64,000 nucleotides of DNA. Origin: Liquidambar formosana. Taxonomy: Eukaryota; Streptophyta; Magnoliopsida; Saxifragales; Altingiaceae. Of this stretch, positions 40,188-53,227 are shown one piece after another. Where the stretch lies: assembly GCA_039720395.1 (NCBI GenBank), contig CM077824.1, positions 15,690,046 to 15,754,045 of the forward strand, written 5' to 3'. The translations under genes and the position numbers were made by a program. Each line of letters starts with the position of its first letter. Within the stretch, counting starts at the first letter, position 1. The notes beneath the pieces are model-generated. The model had not been told where the DNA came from, did no database searches, and saw only the letters and a list, made by a program, of their open reading frames with translations.

Positions 40188-41294
40188 TAGTGGTAACCCA
40201 CACCCCTGTTAATATTTTCCGTACTCTTACTTTTCCCTTTTTTTGGCTAATATTTACATGTTCTTTCAATGATATGTTAAGAAGCAAGAAAAACTGAAGA
40301 AATACAAACAAATGTACAATACACCTTGTGTTTGGGAAGACTAATCTTTGTGTGGTTTTTAGCAGTCAGCCTCTTCTCATTCTTAGAGTACTAGTGTGTT
40401 TCGCCAGAGTGACATTTGTGTGTTTTCATTCCGCTTAGTCTCTTTTCTCTCTTTTCTATAAAATAGTAAATTTAGGGAGTGTCTAATGGAAGGCAGGAAT
40501 TTATAGCGAGAAAGGTCAAATTCTTTTAATTGTGTTTGGATAGTGAATTTTAAGGGACTCATTTTCCTATTATTTTATGCATGATTTTTTTTTCGCATTT
40601 TTTGAACATGATGTTTATGCTAGTTGTACCCTATGGATTGATACTATAGTTTGAAGATGCCAAACTGATTTGATTGCTTGAGCTTTTAACATGCAGAACT
40701 GGTTGGCAGTTTAGTAAAATGGTTGTGATTTACATATTCTTTCTATGACCTGACCTTTTGGTCAGCTTTCGTTGCATCCAATAAGAGTAGTTTTAGTGTG
40801 GTTAGACTGTCAATGTGCAAAATGCTTCCTCTATGTGTGTGATTTCCCTGTGTGTGACCTGAATGGCACCTAGGAGAGTTGTTTATGAAACACAGTTTCA
40901 GAACACCATTTGCATGTAATTAGTTGGGAATAAATTACTAGAATCATGAGCATCTAAATGCAAGTAGATTGCTATCTCAAAAGTTGATAGTTTCCTGTCG
41001 AAGAATTAATTGGTCATGAGGTTAGTTGTGTGATGTTGATTTAGAGAAGTTCTATTTAGATGGGTTCCTGTTGCAGCAACTAAGGATTTTGTAAGGTTTG
41101 GCTTCAATAAGTTACAAACTATGGTGGAAACTTATGCTTCCATACTATTCCTTGGGTGTACAAGGTGGTATGACACACGCTATTGCCATTGTTTTTCCCT
41201 TTTACACATCTTTGTTATCGGCTTATCGCCTTATCATTGTCATATAGGGAACCATCCTTCTGTATATTCCTACCCAAAAAATGGAGTCCAAGGA
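40188..41294. repeat. Second copy of the PUB 3' flank
   Basis: Direct copy of 38058-39370, lacking some segments. It is interrupted at 41294 by the LINE insertion and resumes at 43511 (GGAGTCCAAGGAGACAATGG), where it continues to match 39383-39480. Confidence 0.75.
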
Positions 41295-43510
41295 AATTTG
41301 GTGGGTTGGTTTTTCCATACTATTTGCCTCTCAAAGAAATTTGTTGGGTTGGGTATTAGGTCCATTTCCATTGCCAATCAAGCTCTTACGGGCAAGTGGT
41401 TATGGAGATTTGGGAAGGGTGAAAAAGGTTTATGGAGAGATGTTGTAATCTGGAAGTATGGGGTCACTAGTGAAGGATGGTGGACTAGGGAGGCTAGGGA
41501 ACTCATGTAGTGGGTCTTTGGAAGGCTATTTTGCAAGGATTTAATGTTTTTTTATGAGAAAGTTGGATTTAAAGTAGGGGTGGGTAATAGGGTGAGATTT
41601 TGGAAAGATGTTTGGTGTTCCAACTTACCTCTTAGGTTGGATTATCCGGATTTATATGATATTGCAATGGATTAAGAAGCTTTGGTTTCGGATTACATGG
41701 TTGAGATGCTCGGGGCCATACATTGGAGTGTTAGGTTTTTTGCGCCATTTCAATTATTGGGAATTGGAAAGTGTTATGAACTTTTTCCAACTTCTTTATG
41801 ATGGTAAGATTTTGGTGGGTGAGAATAATTCCTTGGCGTGGCTTAAGGACTCTAAAGGATTATTCTCCATAAAATCTTTTTATAATGCTTTGTGTCCTCA
41901 AGGAGCTCCGTTCCTCCCGGCTAAAAATATTTGGGTATTTTCAGTGCCCACTAAAGCAGCTTTCTTTTGTTGGTTGGTGGGGAGTGATAAGTACTTGACT
42001 TTGAATCATCTTATTGAGAGAAGGTGGCCTATGCCGAATAGGTGTATCTTATGTAAAGAGAAGGCGGACACAGTTGATCATCTTTTCATCCATTGTGTGT
42101 TTGCTATAAGCCTTTGGATGATTACTTTTATCATGTTTGGCAGGGGCGGATCCAGAATTTTTTTTCAGTGGGTGCACACTTATACATGAGAACCGACAAA
42201 TCAAACTTTAGGAGATGGAGGAAAATCAGTGATGGAGGAAGATAGAGACCAATGACTCGGCAACGAAGGATGGCGTAAAAACACACAATAAAGAGAAATC
42301 AAAATTTACTGTTGAAAAAAAACATAACTGAACTTGAAGATAAACAATTTTGTTAATGGTGTAGTAAAAGTACACTTTTTCTTTTTTAGTAATCGATAGA
42401 ATCTACCGTCACCCTTTAATATCAACAAATGGATATCAATGATTTTCCATGAGCTTGAATCCAAAATTGCTCAGTCAATGAGTAATAAAATGCTACTAGA
42501 GTATCATGTGCTCATGTAAATACCCATAACTACTCACATCAAGGTGAAAGATACTCTCACGTATAAACTAGGACAATTAACACTCACTAACTTTAACAAA
42601 CCACATTATACCACACTTTCATACACACACCGTATACGCACTAGAGACACCCACACTTTACCACTTACACCTTAGAAACATTATACTCAAGGGACTACAT
42701 ACTCACAGATTAGCTTTGCTCTACACTAAACACACCACAGAAGCCATTACTCACACACTTGCACCAAATGGGGACTCGACCTCCCATTTATGAACTGGTT
42801 TCACCAATGTAAGTCGGTTTCTCCATTGCTGATTTTACCAAAGCTTCAAGAATGGCTGTAATAGAAGATACAACATAAAGACAGAAGAAGATAAGGAGAG
42901 AAGAAAATGGAGAATGATGAAGAAGCTGGGTTTTCTAGAGAGAAAAATAAAGAGAGATAAAAGAGAAGAAGGGAGAAGGATCTAGAGGGAGAAAGAGTGG
43001 GAGGCGACTGGTAACTCTTCTTCAACAATTAGTTATCTTAGGAAAAAAAAAAAAACCAAAGATTTGAGTGGTTGCACGTGCCCTCAAAGGCATCCATGTG
43101 CAACCGCCCCTGATGTTTGGTATTCATTGGGTTCTCCCTTCTTCTACTCATGATCTCCTTAGTGGTTGGTGGTTTAAAGGGGGGAGAAAGGAGCCTAGGG
43201 TAATTTGGAGAATGATCCTTCATGCTATTTTTTGGTGTATTTGGAGGGAGAGGAACCAAAAATTTTTGAAGGAATTGAAAAGTCGCTCATTGTCATTAAA
43301 TCTTTTTTTGTTAAATCTCTGTTTTTATGATATTCTAGTCTTGCTAATTGTAACAACCTCACTTTTGTTCACTTTGTTGACCTTCTCAAGTTAGAGGAGT
43401 CTTCTCTTTGTTGCTTGTATATGTCTCATGTACTTGGGCTATGTTGGTTTATTATTAATTCATATTATACTTCATCAAAAAAAACAAAAAAAAACAAAAA
43501 AAAAGAAGAG
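41295..43510 (+). mobile_element. 5'-truncated L1-type LINE, itself interrupted
   Basis: Flanked by a 12-bp duplication GGAGTCCAAGGA (41283-41294 and 43511-43522) and ending in an A-rich tail at about 43475-43508. The copy of this site at 39378 is uninterrupted. The plus strand encodes the end of a plant LINE ORF2, with frameshifts. It shows NQALTGKWLWRFG (41365), then WLKDSKGLFSIKSFYNAL, then the zinc-knuckle zf-RVT domain WVFSVPTKAAFFCWL...RCILCKE...DHLFIHC. It continues beyond the hAT insertion as WRMILHAIFWCIWRERN. About 1.2 kb of LINE remains. No reverse transcriptase core, so immobile. Confidence 0.9.
42141..43112. mobile_element. Non-autonomous hAT element inside the LINE
   Basis: 972 bp with 9-bp perfect terminal inverted repeats, CAGGGGCGG and CCGCCCCTG, and an 8-bp duplication ATGTTTGG on both sides (42133-42140 and 43113-43120), the signature of hAT elements. 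Removing the element with one duplication copy joins the LINE reading frame exactly (ITFIMFGIHWVLPS). There is no transposase; the interior is AT-rich non-coding sequence. Confidence 0.93.
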
Positions 43511-43813
43511 GGAGTCCAAGGAGACAATGGGAGCACTTTTTGCAGTAAAACTAGTCTTCATGCTAACTCCCCCCAACTTCTAACCATTACCTAGAAAAAA
43601 AAAATGCTAAGTGGACTCTCACTTATATAGGGCCATATAGAAAGCCTTATTGGATAGTTATATGACTGCATTCTTTGTTCCCTTTGTATCCCGAGTGTCT
43701 TCATATCTGAGCTCAATAAATGATCTTGATCAAGAAAGAAAATTGTCATTGGCCTCCTCTATTGACTTTTAAGAGGAAAGTTGTTTAAGAGCAATGTACT
43801 CTCTCATTTGTTC

Positions 43814-45734
43814 TTAAAGTGCAAATCGACAAACAGGGCACTGACCGTGGCTTTTCACCCATGGCACAATGCAATCCTCATGGTACATATGGTTGCATGG
43901 GGTGAGCGTTACCTGCTCTTTAGGCATAAAATCTTCTAAGCAAATGGCACACCTCCTGCCATCCTCATCATTCTCCTTTTCCTTCTCATTGTAACTAATT
44001 CTGGCAAGGTCTCTGTAATATAAGAAGCGCAATCTCCTTTTTGGGATAGGATTGTAGATTCCAATCTTCAGCTTTTTCAAAGTGTTCTTTTGCTCTTGGG
44101 TCAATGTGAACTCATCTTGTGTAGAGACTTGCAAATTCCTTTGGCCCACGATGATTGGAGGGGACTCATAGACAAACTGCCTCGGTCTAGGGATCACCTC
44201 TCTTGCCCTGTTATCGTTGAGGGCTGGGATTCGCACCGGAGGATTAGGTTGCATTGGAAAACTGCAAATCGCTCGACATGTCAGTTGAAAGTAGGATATT
44301 ATTTATTGGGGTTCAATTAACAGGCACATGTCAAGATACATTTAATGAAGCAAAAGGTGTACTGAGAAAATGTGAAAATGCTTAGAAAATTGTGCAAATA
44401 ACATAGAAAATGTCAAAACGCATAGAAAATGGAGCAAAAACATTTTTCCATGCACTTTTTGCTTCATCAAGATGTGCTCTAACATGTGAGTAAGGGCACA
44501 CGTTAATAGAACCCTATTTATTGTAGGAAAATAGGAAATGACAAAAGGAATGCGCAAAGAACATACATTAAGAAACATCTAAATGTGTTTTAGTGATAAG
44601 AATGCGATTGTTAATAGCCACAATCTAACTCAATTACTACTCATGTTGCTCAATTATCATGCCTTCATTCTAATCAGTTTAAATTGATTCATAGCAATAA
44701 GAACTGTGCTGAGGAAGATAATAAAGATTAGACACGCTTTAAGTAACTGTTTAGAAAAGTATCTGAGGTACATTTTAATGCCATCTTGCTTTTCAATGCA
44801 TTCTAAGGCACAAATGAATCCAATGGAATAGAATTGTAAAGCATTTACTACAAATGTAAGGTAAAAGAAATGAAAGGACATCTATAAAAATGATCATGTA
44901 CATGCAACAAACTAGACTCATGTCAAATTATATGAAAATGAATTGGATTCATTTGATTTAGAGTGACAAATCAGTGAACGGTTTAATATCCATGAAACAT
45001 CCAATTGTGCCCTTAATTGTAGACGATAAGATTCAAGATTGGATCATGGGGGAAGAACAGAATCCATGTTCAACCACGACTTATGAATGAACGAACCATG
45101 GTGTATGTTATTTATCATCGTCTATGTTAAGATCTTACCAGGTAGCTAAAACCATGTTTGAAAAGCACAGGAAAATGTAATCATTTCATTATTATTATTA
45201 TTATTATTTTTTGTGTGTGTGTGTCTGATTGCAATTGAAACTAATCAGTTTTGAACTTGAACTTATTGCCTGATTCCTGGATCAAATAACATCAACCGCG
45301 GGACTTCAAGAATTATTTTTATCTTCATTTTAAGGTGAGTTCTTCGCCCCTCCCCCCCAAAAAAATAAAAAATAATGACTCCATGGAAAACTAAGGATTT
45401 GTGGTTTTGACTCCCATGGAAAACAAAATCTAATGATTTCAGTTTCATTTGCTATCTGGAAGGTTGGAGATACCTTGGCGAGCCGGAGAAAAAATCCCAT
45501 GAACCTCCACTTGTATCCTGGAATTTCACATTAAACAACCGATATTAAAACCTGGTTATCTACAGCATTGAACACTTCATAGAGATGATATTTCATGATT
45601 GATGTGCTTTGGTGTGTACTAAACTTCAATGCATGTACAAAATGGACACTTACCAGAGTGACTCTTGGACGAGAGGGCACCATAGCATAGGCACCATAGT
45701 CCCTTGCACTCTGCCAATTCCTGACGCTGCTCAT
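43814..45734 (-). CDS. RING-H2 finger protein a (probable E3 ubiquitin ligase)
   Basis: Three exons: 45734-45654, 45517-45474 and 44261-43814, all GT-AG, giving 190 residues. The N-terminus is MSSVRNWQSARDYGAY. A proline- and arginine-rich middle follows (PPVRIPALNDNRAREVIPRP). Then comes a lysine-rich stretch (LTQEQKNTLKKLKIGIYN), and the protein ends in a C-terminal RING-H2 domain. Its metal ligands are CAIC, CNHMYHEDC and CPVC, with the E2-contacting Ile and Trp (PWV) present. No transmembrane segment, so cytosolic or nuclear. RING-H2 proteins of this kind act as single-subunit E3 ligases; the substrate is unknown. It lies convergent to the PUB copies and is a tandem paralogue of the gene at 47731-49316. 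I do not recognise a named orthologue. Confidence 0.85.
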
Positions 45735-46084
45735 AATGTCTTCCTTCTGTTAATTCCCCAGAATTTCAATCCCTTTCTACGGTGAAATGCTAATTCATTT
45801 GGTCTGTGTGGGGTTTTTAAGCTTTCAACCTTCTGTTGAAGGCCATTCAACCATTGAATATATCCTTGTTACTTTGTTAGTGTTTTTCATTTATGCATTT
45901 GTGCTCTCCATTCTTTCTATTCTTATGTAAAGTATGATTCTGTTTTTCTTTTAAAAGATGTTCCTGCTTTGTGGCTGGTGCTCTGATGAAAGGATTGAAT
46001 AGAAACCAAGAAAGGAATCCAATTCTTTGACATTGCTTGCATCTGCTTTGATTTTTTCATTTTTCTTTTTTCCCTGAATGAGGA
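45735..46084. other. Upstream region of RING gene a
   Basis: Collinear with 49320-49620 upstream of RING gene b (shared CCAGAATTTCAAT, GTGGGGTTTT, AATGAATATATCC, TTTTCATTTATGC). The duplication therefore included the promoter. No further gene. Confidence 0.55.
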
Positions 46085-46700
46085 TTTCAAAAAGAGGAAC
46101 CCTTAACAGTAATTATGAAAATTCTCAAAGAAAAACTGTAAATTCAACAAATTGAGGTTGTCTTGTGGATTACACCTACATTTTGATATTGATGGCTACA
46201 GTTGCTACATTCTGTTCCCTACTATACCAAGGTGAAGATTTCCTTCTGTGGAGGCTTTCTTGGCTCCTATTCACTTAGTAAGTACTCTTTATGTATGCAC
46301 TTATAGTTGTCAAAGAAGTAGTTTTATCTTTTTCAAGTAATTCCCTCCCCTCCCATTTTAAAAATTCTCTCTTATTCTAAAGATGAAAATCTTCATTTTG
46401 TTCTTGCAAATATCTAAAAGGTTGTGGCTCTGATAATTTTCCACCTATGGCGATTCTTTGCTTTAAGGAGATTTATATACTTATGTTTTGATAATAAAAA
46501 AATGCTTTTAGATAAATGCGCACAATCAAGCCAGTTAAAGAAATTAATTCAGAATTGTTCCATATTGATTAATTTTCACGATCTTAATCGTGTTTTTCCC
46601 AAGTAGCTGAAAGGCCAAATAGTCAATTGATCGAAGAGCTGAAGCAATGAGGCTTAGGCTTTGTGGTTTTCTTGATGAGTTCAAGGTTGGAAGGGTACTT
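46085..46700 (+). pseudogene. Truncated PUB17-like copy (leader and N-terminus)
   Basis: Starts with sequence matching the PUB leader at 35795-35906 and then an ATGGCTACAG start (46193). It continues with frameshifts through the region for GGAGGCTTTCTTGGC, TTCTTTGCTTTAAGGAG and CAATGAGGCTT. The part for about 36330-36400 of the parent is missing, and similarity stops at the equivalent of 36490. No U-box. With 39566-40187 it represents the two ends of a PUB copy split apart around RING gene a. Confidence 0.8.
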
Positions 46701-47645
46701 AAAGCATTCCCTTATGTGTCCCAATTAGTATTCATTTCATTGAAACATCTCTTCTTGGTGGAAGTTTTTCCCACCATTTGTGCTAAGTGATCTGACACAA
46801 GTTGATTACTTTATGTTTTATCACAAAGGAATACCCTTCTGTTTTTTCCTACCCAAGAAATGGAGTCTTTAAGGAAATAATGGGAGCATTTTTGACAGTC
46901 ATGTTATGGGTCTTTATCTTTCCAAAAACTATATTAGGCTATCCAGGTCATGGCAGATTGTTTTTTTGTTACTTTTGGAAACAGGGTGTTGCTCTAGATA
47001 ACTTGCTGAGTGGAATTTTGAAGATGCCATTTAGCCTAAGGGGTAAAGCCCAATTAGCGTGGTACTAGATTCAAAACCTATCTTCATGCCTACCAATCTA
47101 CATCTAACCATTACCCAATTAACAAAAAATAAAATAAAAGCTGCCAAGTAAAGGATTTAAGTTAATACACAATTTTCAGGTTTTCCATTCAAACTTCATG
47201 GGAATTACCCTCATGGGCTACATCTATATACACTGCACACTTCAGGATAATGAGATTTTCATTTTAATTGGATCGATTGAAATAAGACGAGCATGGTTAG
47301 AATCAAGGAAGTTTTATCACTTTATACTTGTATCATTTCTTGTCTGCATACTCAACTCAACAAAGCCTTATCTAAAACTACTAGAGTCGACTGCCAGAAT
47401 CCCCCTTTATCCATTCTGCTTTATCTACGGAGATATCTTCTGTCATTTGATATATAGTTAGGACTGCTTCATTAAATAAACTGGGTTTTTGAGACATCGT
47501 TCTTTATTCCCTTCCTGTCCTGAATTTCTTCATATCTTCCCTCAATTGATGACCTTGAGCAAGGAAGAACATTGTCATTGGCCTAGTATATAAACTTAGA
47601 GAGTAGATGTCTTGAAACAGAAACTGCATTTAGGTTAGCAGTTAA
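46701..47645. repeat. Third copy of part of the PUB-RING spacer
   Basis: Matches 39190-39545 (AATTAGTATTCATTTCATTG, ATGGAGTC...GGAAATAATGGGAGCA, GGGCTACATCTATATA). Its right part, 47490-47580 (CTTCATATCTTCC...AATTGATGACCTTGA), matches 43690-43745. No intact gene. Confidence 0.65.
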
Positions 47646-47730
47646 CATTGAGAATGATATATCTCAGGGTGCTTTGTGGTGCTGCTGTATTAGCGGTTTG
47701 CAGTAACCCATTCAAGTGTGTCCATGGTCC

Positions 47731-49316
47731 TCATAATTGCCATAAACCTGCAATGATGAGGTCATTAGTAGACATGTTTGCAGTGGTGGAGTTGTTTACA
47801 GGCCATGTACTCTCTCTCCTTCGCTCGTAAAGTACAAACCTACAAACGGGGCACTGACCGTGGCTCTTCACCCATGGCACAATGCAATCCCTATGGAACA
47901 TATGGTTACATGGGGTGACCATCACTTCCTCGTTAGGCTCAAAATCTTCTAAGCAAATGGCACACCTCTTGCCATCTTCATCGTTCAAATTTCCTTTGTC
48001 ATTGTAACTTATTGTGGCATAGTCTCTGTAAAAAGAATTCAACCTCTTTGAAATCATCTTTGGGGAAGCATTGTAGGTTTCAATTTTCAGCTTCTTCAAA
48101 GCATTCTTTTGCTCTTCTTGGGTCAACCTAGACTCCTGTTCTTGTGTAGGGGCTTGTGTGGTCCTTTCGCCAATGAACAACCTTGGGGGGGACTCAATGG
48201 TTAATGGCCTGCAAAAGATTTAGATTAGAAACACTTGGGGTTGTGTGTGTTTACAAAAAAATTAAGGCACAATTAACGTCCCATGGAAATTGGATCATGC
48301 CATCTTCCTTTCCTTCGCATTTGAATGGACAAATCAATGCATTGGAATTGAAAATTAACTCATTTATCACAAATGTAGGTAAATGCTAATTGTGGTCGAT
48401 AAGATCAATTAAAGCATTTACCAGAGATGAAGACATCTATAAAAAGTAATCATGTATAGACTCATGATGTCAAATAATATAAAAATGAAATCGACTCTTT
48501 TCAAATGGTGTGATAAACCAATGATTAATTCTAAAAATCAATGAGACATCCAAATGTGTCCTTAATTGTGGACAATAAGATATGATCACAGGGGGAACAA
48601 AAGAAGAAGAAAAACACACAGAATTCATGTTTAATCAGGACTTCTATGAATGAATGAACCATTGCTTTTCGCTCACTGTCATGCTATATATGCTCATCCA
48701 CCAAGAATTGGTTTTATTATCATTTAAAGGTGAGTACATCATCATGATACCCTCAAGCTATGAAATTATATCATTTTCAAGAACACAAGAATAGGTTTTA
48801 TTATCATTTAAAAGTGAGTACTTAATTTTTTTTCCCCTCAGTGACTCCATGGACAATGAAGGATCTGTGGGTTCGAGTTTCAACTGCCAAGGAAAACATG
48901 AACTGATGATTTCAGTTCCATTTTGTTTCTAAATGATCCCATATAGATTTAAGTGGAAAGCCCTTAAATACCATACCTTGTCGAGCCGAAAGGTCTTGCT
49001 ACCACTCTTTCCTCAAACAGCCACCATGGAAAATCCTGTGCTTACACGAGACAACTCATATTAAAACCTGATTATCCTTTCTATTAAACGAACACTATCT
49101 ACCACATCGAAAACCTAATAAAAATGATATATGATGATCCATCTGCTTTGTTATGTACTTAACATGGATACATGGATGCAAGTGCTTCATACTTTTCGTT
49201 TGTGGAAAGGTAGAATGGACACTTACCGGAGTGGCTTGAAAAGAAATCAAGGGTGGTGCATTAGGGAAATGGGCACCATAGTCCCTTCCACCCCGCCAAT
49301 TCCTGCCGCTGCTCAT
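47731..49316 (-). CDS. RING-H2 finger protein b (probable E3 ubiquitin ligase)
   Basis: Paralogue of the 43814 gene with the same three-exon structure and intron phases: 49316-49227, 49035-48977 and 48208-47731, giving 208 residues. MSSGRNWRGGRDYGAH begins the protein. Exon 2 (DFPWWLFEERVVARPFGS) is quite different from that of paralogue a, while QKNALKKLKIETYN and the RING-H2 domain (CAIC, CNHMFHRDC, CPVC) are conserved. Here the protein runs on 30 residues beyond the RING (YERRRESTWPVNN to LIIAGLWQL), whereas paralogue a stops right after it. Intact, no stops. Substrate unknown. Confidence 0.85.
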
Positions 49317-50953
49317 AAATTCTCTGTTCTGTTGATCCCCCAGAATTTCAATTCTTTACAAAGATGAAACACTAATAGCTTTGGGCTGTGGGGTTTTAAA
49401 GCTTTTATTCCTTTCTGTTTGAAGGTCACTCGGCCAATGAATATATCCTCCTCAGTCCTCATTGTTTTCATTTATGCTTTTGTGCTCTTCCTTTTTCTCA
49501 TCTAATGTAAAGTATAATTCTTTTTTCCATTTGAAAGGCAAATTTGCCTTGTGGTTGGTGCTAAGAAGAGAAGATAAGAGTAGATATCAAGAAAGGAATC
49601 CAATTCTTTCAAATGGGTTGCTATCTGATTTGATTTGAACTTGATCCTTCCACCGCCAAAATCTATCTAAGCTTGCTTTTTCAGAGCACAACTTGCATTT
49701 TTGGACCCCAAAACATGGTTTCTTAGGCACCATAGTTGGACCGGTGGCATACTGCATATATTCCTCGGTGGTTAACTCACTATGAACTTAGTATCAAATC
49801 ATTTTTTGAACCAATTGATTTGATGACTTCAATTCATTTTCAGTAGGGAATTCTCACATATCATTGCATAGATCCACTAGGGACCTCTGTTTCCTTTCAT
49901 TCGCATGGGAAAACTAGTTCTGCTACTTTGAAAATAAAAATAAAATTATAAAATAAGGAAAAAGGAGGAAGAATATCAACTCTCCTTCCACTTGCTTGTC
50001 TTCTACTATTGCCAACCTTTCCATGCAATTCAGAGGAGGACAACTACATGGTTGATGCCCTCCATAAGCATGCCCCAAGAAGAAAATTAAGCAAGCATTG
50101 AAAATTACATTATGTAATTATCATTTGGTTTTATTTTTCTCGGCATTAAACGTAGAAAGTCATAACCTAAGCTATAATCCTAATGAGAACACAAAAATAA
50201 AAAATAAAAAATAAAAAAAATATAATACTCCTTTACTTTGGAATGTAGGGAAAAGTTGATTCTCATAAGTGTACTGAGAAACAATTAGATCCATTTCAAA
50301 TGCCACCAAAACAAAAATAAACTAATTCCACAGGGAAGCGCACCCGCGGGGAGGGGGGGGGGGTTTGGACAAGAAAAGAAAAAAAGCATTATTTCATTTC
50401 CATATGGTTTTTGAAGGTCCCTCCTAACTTCATCGGATGATCACAACTAACCCAAGTTTCATTTGAATTGCTGAAACCAGATTACATGTATGTGAGAATA
50501 TGAAAGAGCAAACCAATTGCTAGGAATTCATTTCTTGGGTGTGCTCATTTCACGAGACAAGAAAATACTTCATCTTCATTTCAATACATAAATAGCATAT
50601 AAACTCAAATCAAGAAACAAAATCCAGCTCTGGACCAACAAGGAAGCCAACTATTCCATTCACTGAGGCCAAAATTGTCCAAAAATCATCTTTAAATCTA
50701 CAAACATGTATTGCAAGAAACTTTAATTTGGCGAAAGAATGGAATAATTGCTACTCATCCTCATGCTTTTCTCTTGACCTAGGTGCCAACCTGAATCCAT
50801 GTCCATGAGTTAGTGACAAACAGGAACAATTAACCTAACAGCCACAAAATTTTATAGACGTTCAAAAAAGAGTTTGAGTTGGGAAAGGAACCTTATAGTC
50901 AAATTTTCACCTATTGATATTATGCCATTGAAAAACTCTACCAGCAGATGAGA
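49317..50953. other. Spacer between RING gene b and the Mpv17 gene
   Basis: Promoter side of RING gene b up to about 49620, then AT-rich sequence with no recognised gene. A G/C tract at 50346-50371 is the only base-composition outlier. From about 50600 it is presumably the 3' UTR and flank of the minus-strand Mpv17 gene. Confidence 0.5.
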
Positions 50954-53196
50954 TCATTTGCTCATAGTTGATGACAAGACAAAGTTCCAGAAGATGGAGC
51001 CCGTGGACATGAAAGCTACGCGGGCCTGAAGAGGGACCACCCTATAAACATTCCATAGAGAATTGCAAAGAACATTATTCTCAATGTTTCCAATCAGCCA
51101 CATTACAGTACTAATTAATAAAAGAGAACATGAATAAAACTCAGGCACGAAACTATGGTCAGAGAACAAGCTGTCTAATAAACCAATTCAAACATGTGTA
51201 ATTAGCAAACTCCATATTGCAATATGATCCTGACCTGCTAAACTCAATAAAATGTATTTCCTCAGTAGAAGTAGAAGTAAAGATGGGGTTTTAGATTATG
51301 CTACTCATCATCTTGTATTCAAGGGGCTCATTACTATCCCTATCTTGTGTCAAGATTCCCCGTTGAAGATTGCCATAATGATGAGGATGAAATTTTAGAA
51401 ATTTCGCAAATAGGCCCACCAACGCAACAATCAAACCATTATAGGTGCAACATGGAGAAGAGTATATATTTTTTATTAACGGGGAAGCCCTTTGGGCAAA
51501 CCCCAGGTCCATATAAGACCCCACAACCCATATGGACCAGGTCTATGGTGGGATGTGATTGAACCGACATGGTTCAAGCCTCCTTAAATTTGGAGAAATG
51601 TGAAAATTCTATGTTTAGGGATATTTTGGTAATTTTATAAATTTAAGCATTTTTCGTGGAACTACAATGTGGCATGATGCCTCCCTAGGTCAAGGGCAGG
51701 GCACTGGGAGCTTAGTTGTGAGCTCAGGTGCTTATGGTGAGTTGGTAGTCCTCCCTTTGGGATGACTTGAGGATCTTGGTTTGGTGGCTAGAGAGAAATC
51801 CAGCCGAGGAAGAGGGCACCCAAAGGTAATGGGGGCAGCACTTTCTGCCTCAACGAACCTAAGAGTAAATAGAGATGATGTGGCCCAATGTCACATGTCA
51901 CCTCCATCATATAGCGCGCTACAATGACAGAAGACTAGACATAAAAAGAATTGCATGTCCACCCTATCCAGGTGACTTTGTATGGCAGGTGAGTATGTGG
52001 GCTCTACACAGCATTGTAGCAGGTTTACACCTTTAAGATCCAGGCCTCCAGACCTCACACACCAACTAGCTAGATCACACCTGATCCCCCCTTGTATTAA
52101 CCCCCCCTCTCTCTCTCTCTCCTGGGCACCATTTGGAGAGAATCCAGGAGACAAGGATCAGATAACCCTCACTCCTAACCTCCTATAGATCCTATTGGGC
52201 TAGGATATCACCCGAGGCTGAAACTCATGCCCTAGGTTCTATATACCTCATCTACTGCCAACTCCTCCACATAGCTCCCAGATTGCTTTTCTTTCCCCTC
52301 AACCAAGGTTTCTTTTATCATCTCATCACCATAAATGGCCAACCTCTTTGACTACAATCCATATGTGAGCCCTCCTCATTAGCAATCATAAAACCTAACC
52401 CACCTCCCTACACAATCTAGCCTTTAACCAAAAAAATGCATTTATTGTCCACAAATTACAGCAAGCTATTACTTTTGATTTCAAACCATATTCTTCCTTA
52501 AACCCATCACCAAATTAACCCTTAGTCCATTAACAAACCCTATACCACTATCCCTTTCAACAACCCTAAAGAACAAGGTTTTACGCCACCTATACTTGAT
52601 TATGAGCAATCTTATTCTCTACTTTAAGGACTGTCCTACATCACATCAGCTTGAAAGAGAGTTTTTTTAGTGTTTTGCAGCCAATATGTTAACGGTCTAA
52701 TATCCTTGTATCAGACAAGTGATTGCAACAAACAATATTGATATAGGCCTCTTCTTGTGAGTTTGCAAAAGAAAGATATATTGTCTACAATGTCCAGACT
52801 GCTACTTTTTCATAAAATTTCTCATTATCTACTCTCAATTAGTATCTTCAACTTTACTGTAGATTTATAATTCTAGTTATGTTAGAACCTTGAGATACTT
52901 CAACATGAATAGGTGCATTGTTTCTACGTCAATTATAAAATTTTATTTTTGAAAAATTTGTTAATTGAAACACAATGAATCCCATGCACCCAAAAGTAAT
53001 TAACTTGGTAGAGAGTTCTCAATTCTACCAAAAAAATCAAAAAAAAAAAATCTTGTCTGCAATACCTTGAAACGAAATAAATGAGTTGATATTCATATTT
53101 ATAAGAAGAATATAACATAATTTTTTTCGTGTAACCAGCAGACAATCTCAACTTGTTGCTGAAACTACATTCTTATCCATATTCATACCCTAAAAC

Positions 53197-53227
<31 letters not shown>

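Noticed and set aside
43068..43394. 108-codon plus-strand frame crossing the right end of the hAT element
   Set aside because: Its first part is hAT sequence and the rest is LINE zf-RVT tail; the join is an accident of insertion, not a gene.
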